Shown: piece after piece, positions 19,332-29,557 of the stretch
Position numbering within the stretch: the stretch's first letter is position 1
How the letters are laid out: each line of letters starts with the position of its first letter
Origin: Agrobacterium fabrum str. C58
GTDB lineage: Bacteria > Pseudomonadota > Alphaproteobacteria > Rhizobiales > Rhizobiaceae
Reading direction: 5' to 3'
Length of the DNA stretch: 64,000 nucleotides
NCBI RefSeq assembly: GCF_000092025.1
Contig: NC_003062.2
Coordinates: 1,672,001 to 1,736,000, forward strand
Program-made: the position numbers and the translations under genes
Notes under the pieces: generated by a model
What the model was told of the DNA's origin: nothing
Database searches by the model: none
What the model saw: only the letters and a program-made list of their open reading frames with translations

Positions 19332-19544
19332 TTACTTGATCTCGTCAGCCTTGTGGTCGACAGTCTTGGCATTCGCGTTGGCATCGGCCGGCGGCGGCGT
19401 CTGGTCTTCGTCAGCCATGCCCTTCTTGAAGCTCTTGATGCCCTTGGCGACATCACCCATCAATTCCGGAATCTTGCCGCGTCCAAAGAGGACGAGAACG
19501 ATCACCAGCACGATGAGCCAATGCCACACACTAAAAGAACCCAT
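19332..19544 (-). CDS. tatA: Sec-independent protein translocase TatA
   Basis: 70-residue pore-forming Tat subunit. It opens [21 protein letters not shown] with a single membrane helix, then the [24 protein letters not shown] hinge and amphipathic helix, then a short acidic tail. Length and motifs are canonical. A GGAGTTGCAGTT stretch precedes the ATG. It heads tatABC and follows scpB after a 127-nt gap. Confidence 0.97.
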   Translation of the reverse strand: MGSFSVWHWLIVLVIVLVLFGRGKIPELMGDVAKGIKSFKKGMADEDQTPPPADANANAKTVDHKADEIK

Positions 19545-19671
19545 AACTGCAACTCCTGAATTTCGCTTTCAGACGATGTAAGACGTTTGAAAGGCTTTTT
19601 CAAACGACAAATCATCGCTTCAACAGTGAGTACGCATAAAGTTTTCGTGGCCTTGGCCACATGCGGCGATA

Positions 19672-20424
19672 TCAATCGTCGCCATCGCCACCACTGGGCG
19701 CAAGCAGGCCCAGCTCTTCGAGATCGAGTTGGGTGATCGGGTCTTCGTCCTCGCGCAACTCGTCGCTCATCATCGGCAGAGGCACGCCGAAATTGGACGG
19801 AATACGACCGGAAAGCAGCCCCGCTCCCTTCAGCTCCTCAAGGCCCGGCAGATCGCGCAATTCCTCAAGGCCGAAATGGTCGAGAAACTCCACCGTGGTG
19901 CCGATCGTCACCGGCCGGCCCGGCGTGCGCCTGCGACCGCGGAAACGCACCCAGCCCGCCTCCATCAGCACGTCGAGCGTACCGCGCGAGGTCTGCACAC
20001 CACGGATTTCCTCGATTTCAGCGCGTGTCACCGGCTGATGATACGCGATAATCGCCAAAACCTCCAGCGCCGCGCGTGACAACTTCTTCGGTTCCTTTTC
20101 CTCCGTGCGGATGACGAAGGAAAGATCACCCGCCGTGCGGAATGCCCATTGCCCGCCCACCTGCACGAGATTGACACCACGCTCGCCATAGGCAGCTTTG
20201 AGCCGGTGCAGGATGGCGACAATATCCATGCCGCGCGGCAGTCGCTCGGCAATAAAAGCAACGGAAACCGGCTCGGCCGAGGCGAAAACCAGCGCTTCGG
20301 TGATCCGCTCGGCCTCCTTCAGCTGGCGTTCGGAAAACACCGTGGGTTCTAATCCCACCCCATCTGTCACGATCGTTGCTTCGGCTGTCTCATCGTTATC
20401 AATCACTGTCAGCCCTCTCGGCAT
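19672..20424 (-). CDS. scpB: segregation and condensation protein B
   Basis: 250-residue ScpB, the winged-helix (kleisin-interacting) partner of SMC-ScpA in chromosome condensation. The paired winged-helix domains are recognisable by ALVFASAEPVS, LEVLAIIAYHQPVTRAEIEEIRGV (residues about 125-147) and the GRRRTPGRP turn. The acidic C-terminus (DEDPITQLDLEELG) is typical of rhizobia. It overlaps scpA by 26 nt, so the two are translated together. Confidence 0.95.
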   Translation of the reverse strand: MPRGLTVIDNDETAEATIVTDGVGLEPTVFSERQLKEAERITEALVFASAEPVSVAFIAERLPRGMDIVAILHRLKAAYGERGVNLVQVGGQWAFRTAGDLSFVIRTEEKEPKKLSRAALEVLAIIAYHQPVTRAEIEEIRGVQTSRGTLDVLMEAGWVRFRGRRRTPGRPVTIGTTVEFLDHFGLEELRDLPGLEELKGAGLLSGRIPSNFGVPLPMMSDELREDEDPITQLDLEELGLLAPSGGDGDD

Positions 20425-21244
20425 TCACCGCACGGTCGTCCCTTGTGCCACGGCGCATATAAATGGGCTGGAAAGCGCCCTCCTGCCGGATTTGCAGCGA
20501 TCCCTCGCGCACCAGCTCCAGCGAGGCGGCAAAGGCGCTGGCGATCGCCGTCACCCGCATGGCGGGATCGGGCACATATTGCAGCAGATATTGATCGAGC
20601 ACCGTCCATTCACCGACATCACCGAGGAGACTGTTGAGAAGCTCGCGCGCTTCCACCAGCGACCAGACCTGCCGTTTTTCGATCGTGACCTGGGTGATGG
20701 CCTGCCTCTGCCGCAGATTGGCATAGGCGCTCAGAAGATCGTAAAGGTTCGCCTCGTAAGCCGAACGGTTGATATGCGGAATATGCTCCGGCGCACCGCG
20801 GGCAAAGACATCGCGGCCAAGCTGGGCGCGGTTGACGAGGCGTTCCGCCGCCTCGCGCATCGCTTCCAGGCGTTTGAGCCGGAAGGCCAGCGTCGCAGCC
20901 ATTTCCTCGCCCGACGGGCCGTCGTCCTTCGCCTGCTGCGGAATGAGCAGTTTGGATTTGAGGAAGGCAAGCCACGCCGCCATGACCAGATAATCTGCAG
21001 CAAGCTCGATGCGAACGCGGCGCGCGCTTTCCACGAATTGGAGATATTGCTCGGCAAGCGCCAGTACCGAAATACGCGACAGATCGACCTTCTGCGTGCG
21101 TGCAAGGTGCAGCAGCAGATCGAGCGGGCCTTCGAAACCCGCGACATCGATGACCAGCCCGGCCTCGCCCGTCAGCCGCTCCGGCGTCACATCCTGCCAG
21201 AGCTTGTCCATCGGCGTTGAATTGCGAGACTTGTCTGCGGCCAT
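20399..21244 (-). CDS. scpA: segregation and condensation protein A (kleisin)
   Basis: 281-residue kleisin that bridges SMC heads. The N-terminal signature FEGPLDLLLHLARTQKVDLSRISVLALAEQYL is at about residues 34-65, and the C-terminal winged-helix segment FAASLELVREGSLQIRQEGAFQPIYMR is at about 240-265. It is preceded by nagZ (58-nt gap) and overlaps scpB. The nagZ-scpA-scpB-tatA order is standard in Rhizobiales. Confidence 0.96.
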   Translation of the reverse strand: MAADKSRNSTPMDKLWQDVTPERLTGEAGLVIDVAGFEGPLDLLLHLARTQKVDLSRISVLALAEQYLQFVESARRVRIELAADYLVMAAWLAFLKSKLLIPQQAKDDGPSGEEMAATLAFRLKRLEAMREAAERLVNRAQLGRDVFARGAPEHIPHINRSAYEANLYDLLSAYANLRQRQAITQVTIEKRQVWSLVEARELLNSLLGDVGEWTVLDQYLLQYVPDPAMRVTAIASAFAASLELVREGSLQIRQEGAFQPIYMRRGTRDDRAVNAERADSD

Positions 21245-21302
21245 TGTTCCATCCGCCGGATGTCCGGCCTGTGATCCCGAGTGGACGACCGCCGCCCGAC
21301 TG

Positions 21303-22319
21303 TCAGGAAACGGCCCACATGGCGTTGAATTCGGCTCTCAGTTCCGCCTCGTCAGACGGGTCGGCGGCGGGAAAACCCGCTTCCACGGCCCGCACCCGCT
21401 CCAGCGAACGGCCGGAAAGAACGGGAACCTCCTTCACGACTTCAAGCATTTCACCCATCACGCCATTGCAATGCAAGACTATATCGCAGCCACCAGCAAC
21501 AATATTCGCAGCCCGCTCGCCCAGCGTGCCCTTCAGCGCATTCATGGAGCTGTCGTCGGACATCAGCAGCCCGTCAAAGCCGATGCGGCCGCGAATGATC
21601 TCATCGATCACCTTCTTCGACGTCGTCGCCGGCCGCTCGCGGTCGACGGCGTTAAAGACGAGGTGCGCACTCATCGCCATCAATTCATGCTTCAGGGCCC
21701 GGAACGGCACGAAATCATGGGCATCCAGCTCATCAAGCGGCACATCGACTACAGGCAGTTCGTGGTGCGAATCCACCATGCCACGACCGTGACCCGGCAT
21801 ATGCTTCATGATAGGCAGCATGCCACCCGCCTTCAGCCCGTCGGCCGCCGCCTGCCCCATCTCGGCGACCATGGTCGGCGTGTAACCGTAGGCACGGTTA
21901 CCGATGACATTGCTGGCGCCTTCCACCGGCACATCGAGCACTGGCAGGCAATCGACATTGATGCCGAATTTCGTGAGATCGAAAGCGTGCAGGCGCGACA
22001 TCAGCCAGGCAGCGCGCAGACCGGCACTCCGGTCGCGTTCATAGATTTCCCCGAGAATGCGGGCATTCGGATAGGCTTGCAGGATCGGCGGCTTGATGCG
22101 CTGAACGCGTCCGCCTTCCTGATCGATCAGCACTGGCGCGTCCGGCCGCCCAACGGCATCGCGCATGGCGGCGACGAGATCGGTGATCTGCTGCTTCTCG
22201 CCGATATTGCGACCGAACAGGATGAAACCCCAGGGCTGCTCGTCGCGGTAAAGGGCGATCTCGTCGGCAGTCAGCGAAAGCCCGCTGCATCCGAGGATCA
22301 TAGCTTTGCAATCGGTCAT
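21303..22319 (-). CDS. nagZ: beta-N-acetylhexosaminidase NagZ (GH3)
   Basis: 338-residue cytosolic glycoside hydrolase family 3 enzyme that removes GlcNAc from anhydromuropeptides in peptidoglycan recycling. The GH3 signature includes WGFILFGRNI, VLIDQEGGRVQR, the KHMPGHGRG histidine loop, and the nucleophile segment LLMSDDSSMNAL. The frame is open about 200 nt upstream, but that part is repeat DNA; the ATG at 22319 (MTDCKAMILG) matches the family. It sits downstream of the SPOR-domain gene, fitting a shared cell-wall theme. Confidence 0.95.
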   Translation of the reverse strand: MTDCKAMILGCSGLSLTADEIALYRDEQPWGFILFGRNIGEKQQITDLVAAMRDAVGRPDAPVLIDQEGGRVQRIKPPILQAYPNARILGEIYERDRSAGLRAAWLMSRLHAFDLTKFGINVDCLPVLDVPVEGASNVIGNRAYGYTPTMVAEMGQAAADGLKAGGMLPIMKHMPGHGRGMVDSHHELPVVDVPLDELDAHDFVPFRALKHELMAMSAHLVFNAVDRERPATTSKKVIDEIIRGRIGFDGLLMSDDSSMNALKGTLGERAANIVAGGCDIVLHCNGVMGEMLEVVKEVPVLSGRSLERVRAVEAGFPAADPSDEAELRAEFNAMWAVS

Positions 22320-22400
22320 GGTATCACGCTCTCGGGAAATAGAATGGGAAATGGCCTTATACCGCAAGGCGTCGGAGAGAGGTCGGCAGCCCCTCCGCCC

Positions 22401-22485
22401 GTCACGCTCGGGCCTGCCCCGAGCATCTGCAACCGATCGGCTGGCGAAACGTCGGCAAATCCTCGGCACAAGGCCGAGGATGACG
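22401..22485. repeat. family B intergenic repeat (B2)
   Basis: Same layout as the copy at 16220: left hairpin GCTCGGGCCTGCCCCGAGC, spacer, right hairpin CCTCGGCACAAGGCCGAGG, then ATGACG. In the left stem a C-G pair of the other copies is G-C, a compensatory change. It lies between the SPOR gene 3' end and the nagZ start. Confidence 0.85.
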
Positions 22486-22566
22486 TCGCGTGTGAGGAAA
22501 ATCCATCCCCACCCCAAAGGTTGCCTTAGACGGCAACCCCAATCTTACGAACCGTATTGGCCGTTA

Positions 22567-25500
22567 TCACCGCGCGACGAGGCAGCTGCCACCGGCTGAG
22601 CGGAACTTTTCGCACAGCGCCACGGCTTCGTTCTTGTCGCCGGCCGGGATACGGACGCGGTAGAACGTGCCCTTGCCGGCAATTTCGGCGGCCTTGATGT
22701 CGACGCCGCGCCCACCGATGACCGAGCCGAACTTGGCGGACATGTTCTGGTAGGACTTCTGGGCTTCGGCCTGGCTCGGCAGCGAGGCGATCTGGATGTA
22801 GTACCCACCCGCGGACGGCGTGCTGGTCGCAGCCGGTGTTGCCGCTGCGGTCTGCTGCTGTGCAGCCTGGGCAGGAGCGGTCGTCGCCGGGCGGACATTG
22901 CCCTGGTTGGTCACCGTTGCCACCACATTGGCAGGCTGCGAGGACGGACGCGCCGCCGGAAGCGGTGCTGCCGATTGCGTAGACGGCTTGGCGGCGGCAG
23001 GCGTGCTGGCCTGCGGCTGAGCCTGCTCCGGCGCCACCGGAACCCGCGAAGCGGCGATGACGGCGGGAGCGCCTTCACCCGGCTTGGCGGTCTGGGGTGC
23101 TGCAAGCTCCGCGACCTTGTCGGCCTTGGGCGGCTGGGCAGCCGGTGCATCGACTTCCTGCGCCACCAGCGTACCGTCAGGCTTGACGATCATGGTGCGG
23201 ACCTTGCGCGGCGAAACGCCCGTCGCACCGGCACCTTCATTGTGGGCGGCCTTTTCTTCCGGCGAAAGCAGGCGCGGATCCTCGGTCTCGCCAACCGGCG
23301 TACCAGCTGCTTCCATATCCGCGTCGTTTTCGCCTTCCAGCGGCAATTGTTCGGGGATCAGCGTGCGCTGAACCACATCGACCGGCTTTTCGTTGCTGGA
23401 GATCAGCGCCGGCTGCTTGGGATCGGCAGCGGCGCCGCCGGCCACGCGGTCATAAACCGCCTTGTCCTGATTTGGCACGACGCGACCGCCCGGATTTTCC
23501 GGCACGACCTTCATCGGATCATTGTCAGCGGAGATGATGACCGGCGCGCCATTCGAGCCGGTGCCAGACGAACCGCCCGATATCAGCGCATAAACGCCGC
23601 CGCCGATCAGCACCAGACCGATTGCAGCTGCCACCGGCATGATCCAGCGGCGACCGCCGCGTTCATCCTCGTCGCGATAGGCGGCCTGATGATCGACATA
23701 GGTTTCGGCATCGCGGGGCGCATTGCCACGGGAAGCGGCAGCCTCCTGCATGGAGCGGCGGAAATCCTCTTCCAGCGCCCGCTCGAACTCATCAGCCTCT
23801 TCCGGAGCCGGCGCAGGGCGCGCCTGGGCGGCACCGCGGTTTTCCGCATGTTTGTGACGGTCGAGACCACCGGCGACGGCAGGCGCAAACAGCGTCGCAA
23901 GCTCGGTATCGATATCGAGATCTTCCTCGTGACGGCGAGCGGCAGGCTTGGGCTCGAAAACCCCGACCGGCAGTTCCGGCACATCCATCTCGATGATGGT
24001 TTCCGGATGTTCTTCCGTCTCGCCGATCTGCGAAGGATCGAATGGCAGGCTTTCCAGCGTCTGCGGCACGGCTGGCTGCGCGGCAACAGGGCGCGGCTGA
24101 ACCGGAGCGGCAACGACCGGCGCTGCGGCGATCGGAGCGGCGGCAACAACGGGCGCGGGGCGCGGCTGCGGCGCAGGCTCATGCCTCACCGGCTGCGGCG
24201 CAACAGCTGCAATCGGCGTGGCAGGCTGCGGACGCACGGGCTGCGGCGCGGGTGCAACCTCAGCTTCGGCGATTTCCGACAGATCCAGATCAAGGTCGAG
24301 ATCATCGAGCGCAAGCTCGAAATCATCATCATTGAAGCCGGTAAAATCCGTGAAATCCGGTTCCTCGATGGGCGACGCGGGCACGGCGGCAGCAACCGGT
24401 GCTGCCTTCGCCGGCGCTGCGGCAACCGCAGGCGGCTCGACTTTCGCAGCCTGAGCCACGGGTTCGGTCTTGACGGGCTGTGCCTCACCGCGCTCGGGAA
24501 TGGAATATTGCGCAACGCCGTAAATCAGCTCATCCATCGGCGAGAGATTTTTCGCTGCCGGCCTCTCGGCAATTGCCGGCGCCAGCGGTTCTGCGGCAGG
24601 CGTGAACACCTCGGCGACCGGCTGGGCAAAGGATGGTGCGGTCTCTTCGGCCTGAACAACGGCAGGAGCGGGCTCGACCTGCGGCTCAATCCGCGACGCA
24701 GCGGGGTAAAGTTCGGATCGCGGCTCGACCCGCCGCGGATCGACGGCCGAAACATCACGGCGCGCACCGAAATTGGCAAGCGGCAGCCTCAGGCTGGAAA
24801 ATTCGAGCGAGGAACGGCCGCCATGCGCCGGAGGACGGACCGAAACCGGCGCGGGCGCTGCTTCCGCAACGGCAATCTCCACTTCGTCAGCGAGATCGAA
24901 AGCCTGCGGCTCCGGTGCATAGGCGTGAGCATCGGAAGAAATATTGCTGGAAACATCGGCCGGGAGTTCCGGCATGGCATGCCATTCAGGCTGGGACGGC
25001 TCGATGGCCTGCGGCTCTTCCCATGCAAGCTGGGGGGCGACCTGCGGGGCGGCCTGCTGGTAGACAACCGGCTCGGCGGCGCGCGGCTGGCGCGAATGCA
25101 CATCGAAAACTTCCGCCACCGCACCGGCGTCGTCACGGAAATCCGCGCGAATATCCTGCTGTCCGGATGTTTCGACGTAATTGTGGATATAGGCCTGATC
25201 GACCTCGGGAAGCGGCTCCTGCCTCACCTGCGGCTGCGGCGCGGGTTCGGCCATCGGCGCAAGCTCGGGCTCGCGACGGGCGAAAACCTCTTCGACGCGC
25301 TGCATGAAGTCGGTGGGGTGGATGCCGGCACGAACATCGTTCGCCGGATCAAGAACGACCGGATCGGCGTGCGGCGCATCGTAAACCTCGAATTCACGAA
25401 GCAGCTCGTCTTCGAGATTGAATTCGGGTTCGCGGCGGACGACCGGCGATGCAGCGCGTGGCTGGACCTCGGAACCCGCATGCGAAGGACGATCGTCAAA

Positions 25501-25608
25501 GCCGACGATACGCGCCAGTTCTGCCAGAGGATCGTTGTCAGCGAACCCTTCGGACCGGGCGTCCCGGTTATACGCGACATTTTTTTCGACCATTACGTGT
25601 TCCACCAT
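22567..25608 (-). CDS. large SPOR-domain membrane protein
   Basis: 1013 residues. A long N-terminal region (1 to about 650) rich in Ala/Pro/Glu, with acidic blocks such as LALDDLDLDLDLSE, is cytoplasmic by topology. One membrane helix follows at about 652-675 (PVAAAIGLVLIGGGVYALISGG), then a periplasmic Ala/Pro/Gln linker and a C-terminal SPOR domain (936-1013) that binds denuded glycan at division sites. SPOR proteins of this layout are usual between argS and nagZ in rhizobia, but the N-terminal region is poorly conserved and its partners are unknown. The ATG at 25593 has a better ribosome-binding sequence (GTGGAA) than the ATG at 25608. Confidence 0.88.
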   Translation of the reverse strand: MVEHVMVEKNVAYNRDARSEGFADNDPLAELARIVGFDDRPSHAGSEVQPRAASPVVRREPEFNLEDELLREFEVYDAPHADPVVLDPANDVRAGIHPTDFMQRVEEVFARREPELAPMAEPAPQPQVRQEPLPEVDQAYIHNYVETSGQQDIRADFRDDAGAVAEVFDVHSRQPRAAEPVVYQQAAPQVAPQLAWEEPQAIEPSQPEWHAMPELPADVSSNISSDAHAYAPEPQAFDLADEVEIAVAEAAPAPVSVRPPAHGGRSSLEFSSLRLPLANFGARRDVSAVDPRRVEPRSELYPAASRIEPQVEPAPAVVQAEETAPSFAQPVAEVFTPAAEPLAPAIAERPAAKNLSPMDELIYGVAQYSIPERGEAQPVKTEPVAQAAKVEPPAVAAAPAKAAPVAAAVPASPIEEPDFTDFTGFNDDDFELALDDLDLDLDLSEIAEAEVAPAPQPVRPQPATPIAAVAPQPVRHEPAPQPRPAPVVAAAPIAAAPVVAAPVQPRPVAAQPAVPQTLESLPFDPSQIGETEEHPETIIEMDVPELPVGVFEPKPAARRHEEDLDIDTELATLFAPAVAGGLDRHKHAENRGAAQARPAPAPEEADEFERALEEDFRRSMQEAAASRGNAPRDAETYVDHQAAYRDEDERGGRRWIMPVAAAIGLVLIGGGVYALISGGSSGTGSNGAPVIISADNDPMKVVPENPGGRVVPNQDKAVYDRVAGGAAADPKQPALISSNEKPVDVVQRTLIPEQLPLEGENDADMEAAGTPVGETEDPRLLSPEEKAAHNEGAGATGVSPRKVRTMIVKPDGTLVAQEVDAPAAQPPKADKVAELAAPQTAKPGEGAPAVIAASRVPVAPEQAQPQASTPAAAKPSTQSAAPLPAARPSSQPANVVATVTNQGNVRPATTAPAQAAQQQTAAATPAATSTPSAGGYYIQIASLPSQAEAQKSYQNMSAKFGSVIGGRGVDIKAAEIAGKGTFYRVRIPAGDKNEAVALCEKFRSAGGSCLVAR

Positions 25609-25659
25609 CTACGCATTGCAGCTCTTGCCAGCGTATTGTGAGCAAATAATGGTGATATG

Positions 25660-27417
25660 TTATCGCATTTCGTCAGGTGCGTCCGCTCCTAAAAGCGTAA
25701 GGCCGGACTTCAAAACATTCGCGACAGCATTCACCAGCCCGAGTCTGGCAATGCTCAATTCTCGGTTTTTATCGTTAATAAAACGTAATTCCTGATGGTC
25801 TTTGCCTTTGTTCCAGTGCCCATGGAAGGAACCGGCGAGATCATAAAGGTAAAAAGCAAGCCTGTGCGGCTCATGCGAAAGGGCCGCGGATTCGATCAGA
25901 CGCGGATATTCGGCGAGCTTCGCAACCAGCTGCAACTCGTTGATATCGCTAATCAAAGCAACAGACGCCGCCATGTCTTCGGCAGACGGCGCAAGGCCCG
26001 GAAACGCCTCCTGCGCCTGGCGGAAGATCGACTTGCAGCGGGCATGCGCATATTGCACGTAAAAGACCGGATTATCCTTCGATTGTTCGGTCACTTTCGC
26101 GAAATCGAAGTCCAGCGGCTCGGAATTCTTCCGATAGAGCATCATGAATCGCACGGGATCGCGACCCACTTCGTCGACAACATCGCGCAGTGTGACGAAG
26201 TCGCCGGAGCGTTTCGACATCTTCACCGGCTCGCCGTCACGGAACAGCTTGACGAGCTGGCAGAGCAGCACCGTCAGCTTCGACTTGCCTTCGGAAACGG
26301 CGCGCGCGACGGCTTCCAGCCGCTTGACGTAACCGCCATGGTCGGCGCCGAGCACATAGATCATCTCGGAAAAACCGCGGTCGAACTTGTTCTTGAAATA
26401 GGCAACGTCGGCGGCGAAATAGGTGTAGGAACCATCCGACTTCATCAGCGCGCGGTCCATGTCGTCGCCCACTTCCGTGGAGCGGAACAGCGTCTGCTCG
26501 CGGTCTTCCCAGTCGTCAGGCAATTCGCCCTTCGGCGGTGGCAGCGTGCCCTTGTAGACATGGCCCTTGAAGGTGAGATCGTTGATCGCCGAAAGGATCG
26601 GGCCGCCATTTCCCTCATGCAGCGTGCGCTCCGAGAAGAACACGTCGTGCCGCACATTGAGCAGCGCCAGATCCTCGCGGATCATCACCATCATCGCGTC
26701 GATCGCCTTGTCTTTCACGATCGGCAGCCATTTTTCTTCCGGCATGGCGCGCAGCTTGATGCCATATTCATCCGCCAGCGCCTGGCCGACCGGAACGAGA
26801 TAATCACCGGGGTAGAGACCGGACGGAATGGAGCCGATATCCTCGCCCAGCGCCTCGCGGTAACGCAGGAAGACGGAACGGGCCAGCACGTCGATCTGCG
26901 AGCCGGCATCGTTGATGTAATATTCCTTGGTGACGCCGTAACCTGCGAATGCAAGCAGGTTCGCCAGCGTGTCACCCACGACAGCACCACGGCAATGGCC
27001 GACATGCATCGGGCCGGTCGGGTTGGCGGAGACATATTCGACATTGATCTTCTGGCCGGCGCCGACGGTGGAGCGGCCGAAATCGACGCCCTGCCCGATC
27101 ATGTCGGCCAATAGACGCTGCCAGTAACCGACGGAAACCTTGAGATTGATGAAACCGGGACCCGCGACATTGACGCCGTCGACATCGCCATCCGCCTGGA
27201 GTGCAGGCACAAGGAGTTCGGCAAGCGCGCGCGGATTGGTGCCAAGCGGCTTCGCCAGCACCATGGCTGCATTGGTTGCGACATCGCCATGGCTGAGATC
27301 ACGCGGGGATTCGACGGTAATTCGACTGAAATCGACCTTTTCGCGGTTCTCTTTCACGAGATCGAGGGTCTCGAGCGCGTTTTTGATCCTGGTATCGAAA
27401 TCGGCAAAAATGTTCAT
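25660..27417 (-). CDS. argS: arginyl-tRNA synthetase
   Basis: 585-residue class I synthetase. The N-terminal tRNA D-loop domain covers about residues 1-115; the HIGH-like motif reads HVGHCRG near 135; the [14 protein letters not shown] region near 395 is the KMSKS element, which E. coli ArgRS lacks but alphaproteobacteria keep; a DALR anticodon-binding domain is C-terminal. It lies between dgt and the SPOR gene, with a 51-nt gap to the latter, so these three are probably one transcript. Confidence 0.97.
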   Translation of the reverse strand: MNIFADFDTRIKNALETLDLVKENREKVDFSRITVESPRDLSHGDVATNAAMVLAKPLGTNPRALAELLVPALQADGDVDGVNVAGPGFINLKVSVGYWQRLLADMIGQGVDFGRSTVGAGQKINVEYVSANPTGPMHVGHCRGAVVGDTLANLLAFAGYGVTKEYYINDAGSQIDVLARSVFLRYREALGEDIGSIPSGLYPGDYLVPVGQALADEYGIKLRAMPEEKWLPIVKDKAIDAMMVMIREDLALLNVRHDVFFSERTLHEGNGGPILSAINDLTFKGHVYKGTLPPPKGELPDDWEDREQTLFRSTEVGDDMDRALMKSDGSYTYFAADVAYFKNKFDRGFSEMIYVLGADHGGYVKRLEAVARAVSEGKSKLTVLLCQLVKLFRDGEPVKMSKRSGDFVTLRDVVDEVGRDPVRFMMLYRKNSEPLDFDFAKVTEQSKDNPVFYVQYAHARCKSIFRQAQEAFPGLAPSAEDMAASVALISDINELQLVAKLAEYPRLIESAALSHEPHRLAFYLYDLAGSFHGHWNKGKDHQELRFINDKNRELSIARLGLVNAVANVLKSGLTLLGADAPDEMR

Positions 27418-27491
27418 CGTTCCAACCTGCGCGAAGGGCTTCTGTTTGTCTCGGTCGTCATAACCGGGTGGCTTCGCGATCGCCCGCTGCC

Positions 27492-28709
27492 CTATCGCAA
27501 ATCGGGAGTGTGGTCAAACAGCCGCTGGTGGGCGCGCAGTGCATAACTGTCGGTCATGCCCGCCAGATAATCGCCCACATGCCGGGCCTTCGCGGCCACG
27601 CTCATGCCGGAAATGCTGTCCACCCAGTAGTGGCTCTGCATCTCTGCCGGCGTTTCCATATAACGGTGGAAAAGATCGGTGACGATCTGTGTGGCACCGG
27701 CGCGGATGCGCATGATTTCGGGATGCCGGTAGATATGGCCGAACAGCAGCTTCTTGATCTGCCGGTCTGTTTCGGCCATTTCGGGCGAAAACGTCGCGAC
27801 AGTGAAATCGGCGGCGCGGATATCGGCAGCACTCTGCGGCTTCAGCCGGGCGAGATTCTGCTGCGCGACGCCAATCACGTCTTCCACCATATGGGTGATC
27901 TGCCGGCGCATGATTTCGTTGGCGAAACGCTCCTTGTCGAGCACGGGATATTTACCCCGCACCTCGGCCATCAGCTTACTCAGGAACGGCACTTCCTCCA
28001 GCATCTCGAAGGTGAGATAACCGGCGCGCAGACCGTCATCTATATCGTGGGTATTATAAGCGATGTCGTCGGCGATCGCCGCCACCTGCGCCTCGAGGCT
28101 GGCATAACTGCCGATCTCGAGATCCTGCAGCACGCAATATTCAAGGATGGGCAGCGGAACCGGGCCTTTTATCCCCTCACCCTTGGCATTCACCAGCGGG
28201 CCATTGTGCTTGACGAGGCCTTCCAGCGTCTCCCAGGTCAGGTTGATGCCGTCATATTCGGCATAACGGCGCTCCAGCTTGGTGACGATGCGCAGCGACT
28301 GGGCATTGTGGTCGAAGCCGCCATAGGGCAACAGCACCGCATCCAGCGCATCTTCCCCGGTATGACCAAATGGCGTGTGGCCGAAATCATGTACCAGCGC
28401 CACGCCTTCGGCCAGATCCTCGTCCAGCTTCAGCGCGCGGGCGAGCGCCCGGGCGATCTGCGCCACCTCGATGGTGTGGGTAAGCCGCGTGCGATAGTGG
28501 TCGCCGTCAGGGCTGATGAAGACCTGCGTCTTGTGCTTCAGGCGACGAAAGGCTGTCGTGTGGACGATGCGGTCGCGGTCACGCTGGAATTCCGAGCGTG
28601 TCAGGCTTCCGGCCTCGGGAAAAAGACGCCCGCGCGTCGTCCATGGATCCGAGGCGAACACCGCCCTCTCCCCACTTCCGAAACCCAATGCGCGCTGGTC
28701 TATGATCAT
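27492..28709 (-). CDS. dgt: deoxyguanosinetriphosphate triphosphohydrolase-like protein (HD domain)
   Basis: 405-residue HD-domain phosphohydrolase (dGTPase type 2 family). The metal-binding HD residues lie in [16 protein letters not shown] and [15 protein letters not shown], and the N-terminal RTEF-like segment reads [19 protein letters not shown]. The start is set at the ATG at 28709 ([11 protein letters not shown]) because AGGTGA lies just upstream; the 21 residues encoded upstream in frame are not family sequence. It is divergent from the erpA-like gene. Confidence 0.94.
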   Translation of the reverse strand: MIIDQRALGFGSGERAVFASDPWTTRGRLFPEAGSLTRSEFQRDRDRIVHTTAFRRLKHKTQVFISPDGDHYRTRLTHTIEVAQIARALARALKLDEDLAEGVALVHDFGHTPFGHTGEDALDAVLLPYGGFDHNAQSLRIVTKLERRYAEYDGINLTWETLEGLVKHNGPLVNAKGEGIKGPVPLPILEYCVLQDLEIGSYASLEAQVAAIADDIAYNTHDIDDGLRAGYLTFEMLEEVPFLSKLMAEVRGKYPVLDKERFANEIMRRQITHMVEDVIGVAQQNLARLKPQSAADIRAADFTVATFSPEMAETDRQIKKLLFGHIYRHPEIMRIRAGATQIVTDLFHRYMETPAEMQSHYWVDSISGMSVAAKARHVGDYLAGMTDSYALRAHQRLFDHTPDLR

Positions 28710-28923
28710 GCATTCACCTGTCGTCTTCTCCGGCCGGGACTTCCTTTTGGGCTCGGCCATTGACCTTTTCATTCACCCTTCATACCTATCGCAGAGGTCA
28801 GCGCAAAGCATCATCGCCGCGTCGACCGCCTTCAACAGGCTATAGACCGTTAATTTGACCGGTTTATAATGGTGGCAACGAGATTATTGCTCTCCGGTTC
28901 TTGACCCCGGCAGGAGAAACGAC

Positions 28924-29256
28924 ATGGAAAACAGCGACATTACCCTTTCGGAAGCAGCAGCGAAGCGAATCGCGCAGATCGTCGCCGCCGATGCCGGCAA
29001 ACAGGCGCTGCGCGTCTCAGTGGAAGGCGGCGGCTGCTCGGGCTTCTCCTACAAATTCGATCTGGCCGAAAACCCAGCTGATGACGACATCGTGATCGCC
29101 CGCGGCGACGCCAAAGTGCTGATCGACAGCATGTCGGTCATCTACATGGCCGGCTCCGAAATCGACTTCGTCGATAATCTTCTGGGCCAGTCTTTCCAGA
29201 TCAAGAACCCGAATGCGGTGGCAAGCTGTGGCTGCGGCACGAGCTTTTCGATTTGA
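28924..29256 (+). CDS. erpA: iron-sulfur cluster insertion protein, ErpA/IscA (HesB) family
   Basis: 110-residue A-type carrier that delivers Fe-S clusters to apoproteins. The three conserved cysteines are C38 (GGGCSGF), C102 and C104 (SCGCGTSF). A purine-rich GGCAGGAGAAACGAC precedes the ATG. The symbol erpA follows common rhizobial annotation; sequence alone does not separate ErpA from IscA. The divergent gap to dgt is 214 nt. Confidence 0.93.
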   Translation: MENSDITLSEAAAKRIAQIVAADAGKQALRVSVEGGGCSGFSYKFDLAENPADDDIVIARGDAKVLIDSMSVIYMAGSEIDFVDNLLGQSFQIKNPNAVASCGCGTSFSI

Positions 29257-29321
29257 CTAGGAATGACGCGCGGACCGTGCGTCAAACGCTTTCGGTACTA
29301 AGTAGCTCGCCATCCTTCCCC

Positions 29322-29442
29322 TCCCTCATCCCTGTGCCCGTCACAGGGATCCAGCCGACGCGCGTCTGCGCGGCGAGAGAGTCTTTTCCAGCCCAAGGAC
29401 TTGGGCTGGCTGGATTCCTGTGACAAGCACAGGAATGAGGGA
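29322..29442. repeat. family A intergenic repeat, full copy (A3)
   Basis: 121 nt. The left arm hairpin reads ATCCCTGTG/CACAGGGAT where the other copies have ATTCCTGTG/CACAGGAAT, a paired change. Internal palindromes are CGACGCGCGTCTGCGCGGCG and GCCCAAGGACTTGGGC; the right arm is GGATTCCTGTGACAAGCAC. It fills most of the gap between the erpA-like gene and xthA. Confidence 0.9.
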
Positions 29443-29557
29443 AGAGAGAACCCCGCCATTCTCGCCTCTTTCCACCACATCCGCACCGGCACCTTCCAAA
29501 AACGGTGGCAATCGCTTTTGCATCGGTTAAAAGTACCCCCACAAAAGGGAAACTCCG

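Noticed and set aside
22975..25641. Long plus-strand open frame of 888 codons opposite the SPOR gene
   Set aside because: Arg/Gly/His-rich translation typical of the antisense of a high-GC Ala/Pro-rich gene; the minus strand has a membrane helix and SPOR domain.
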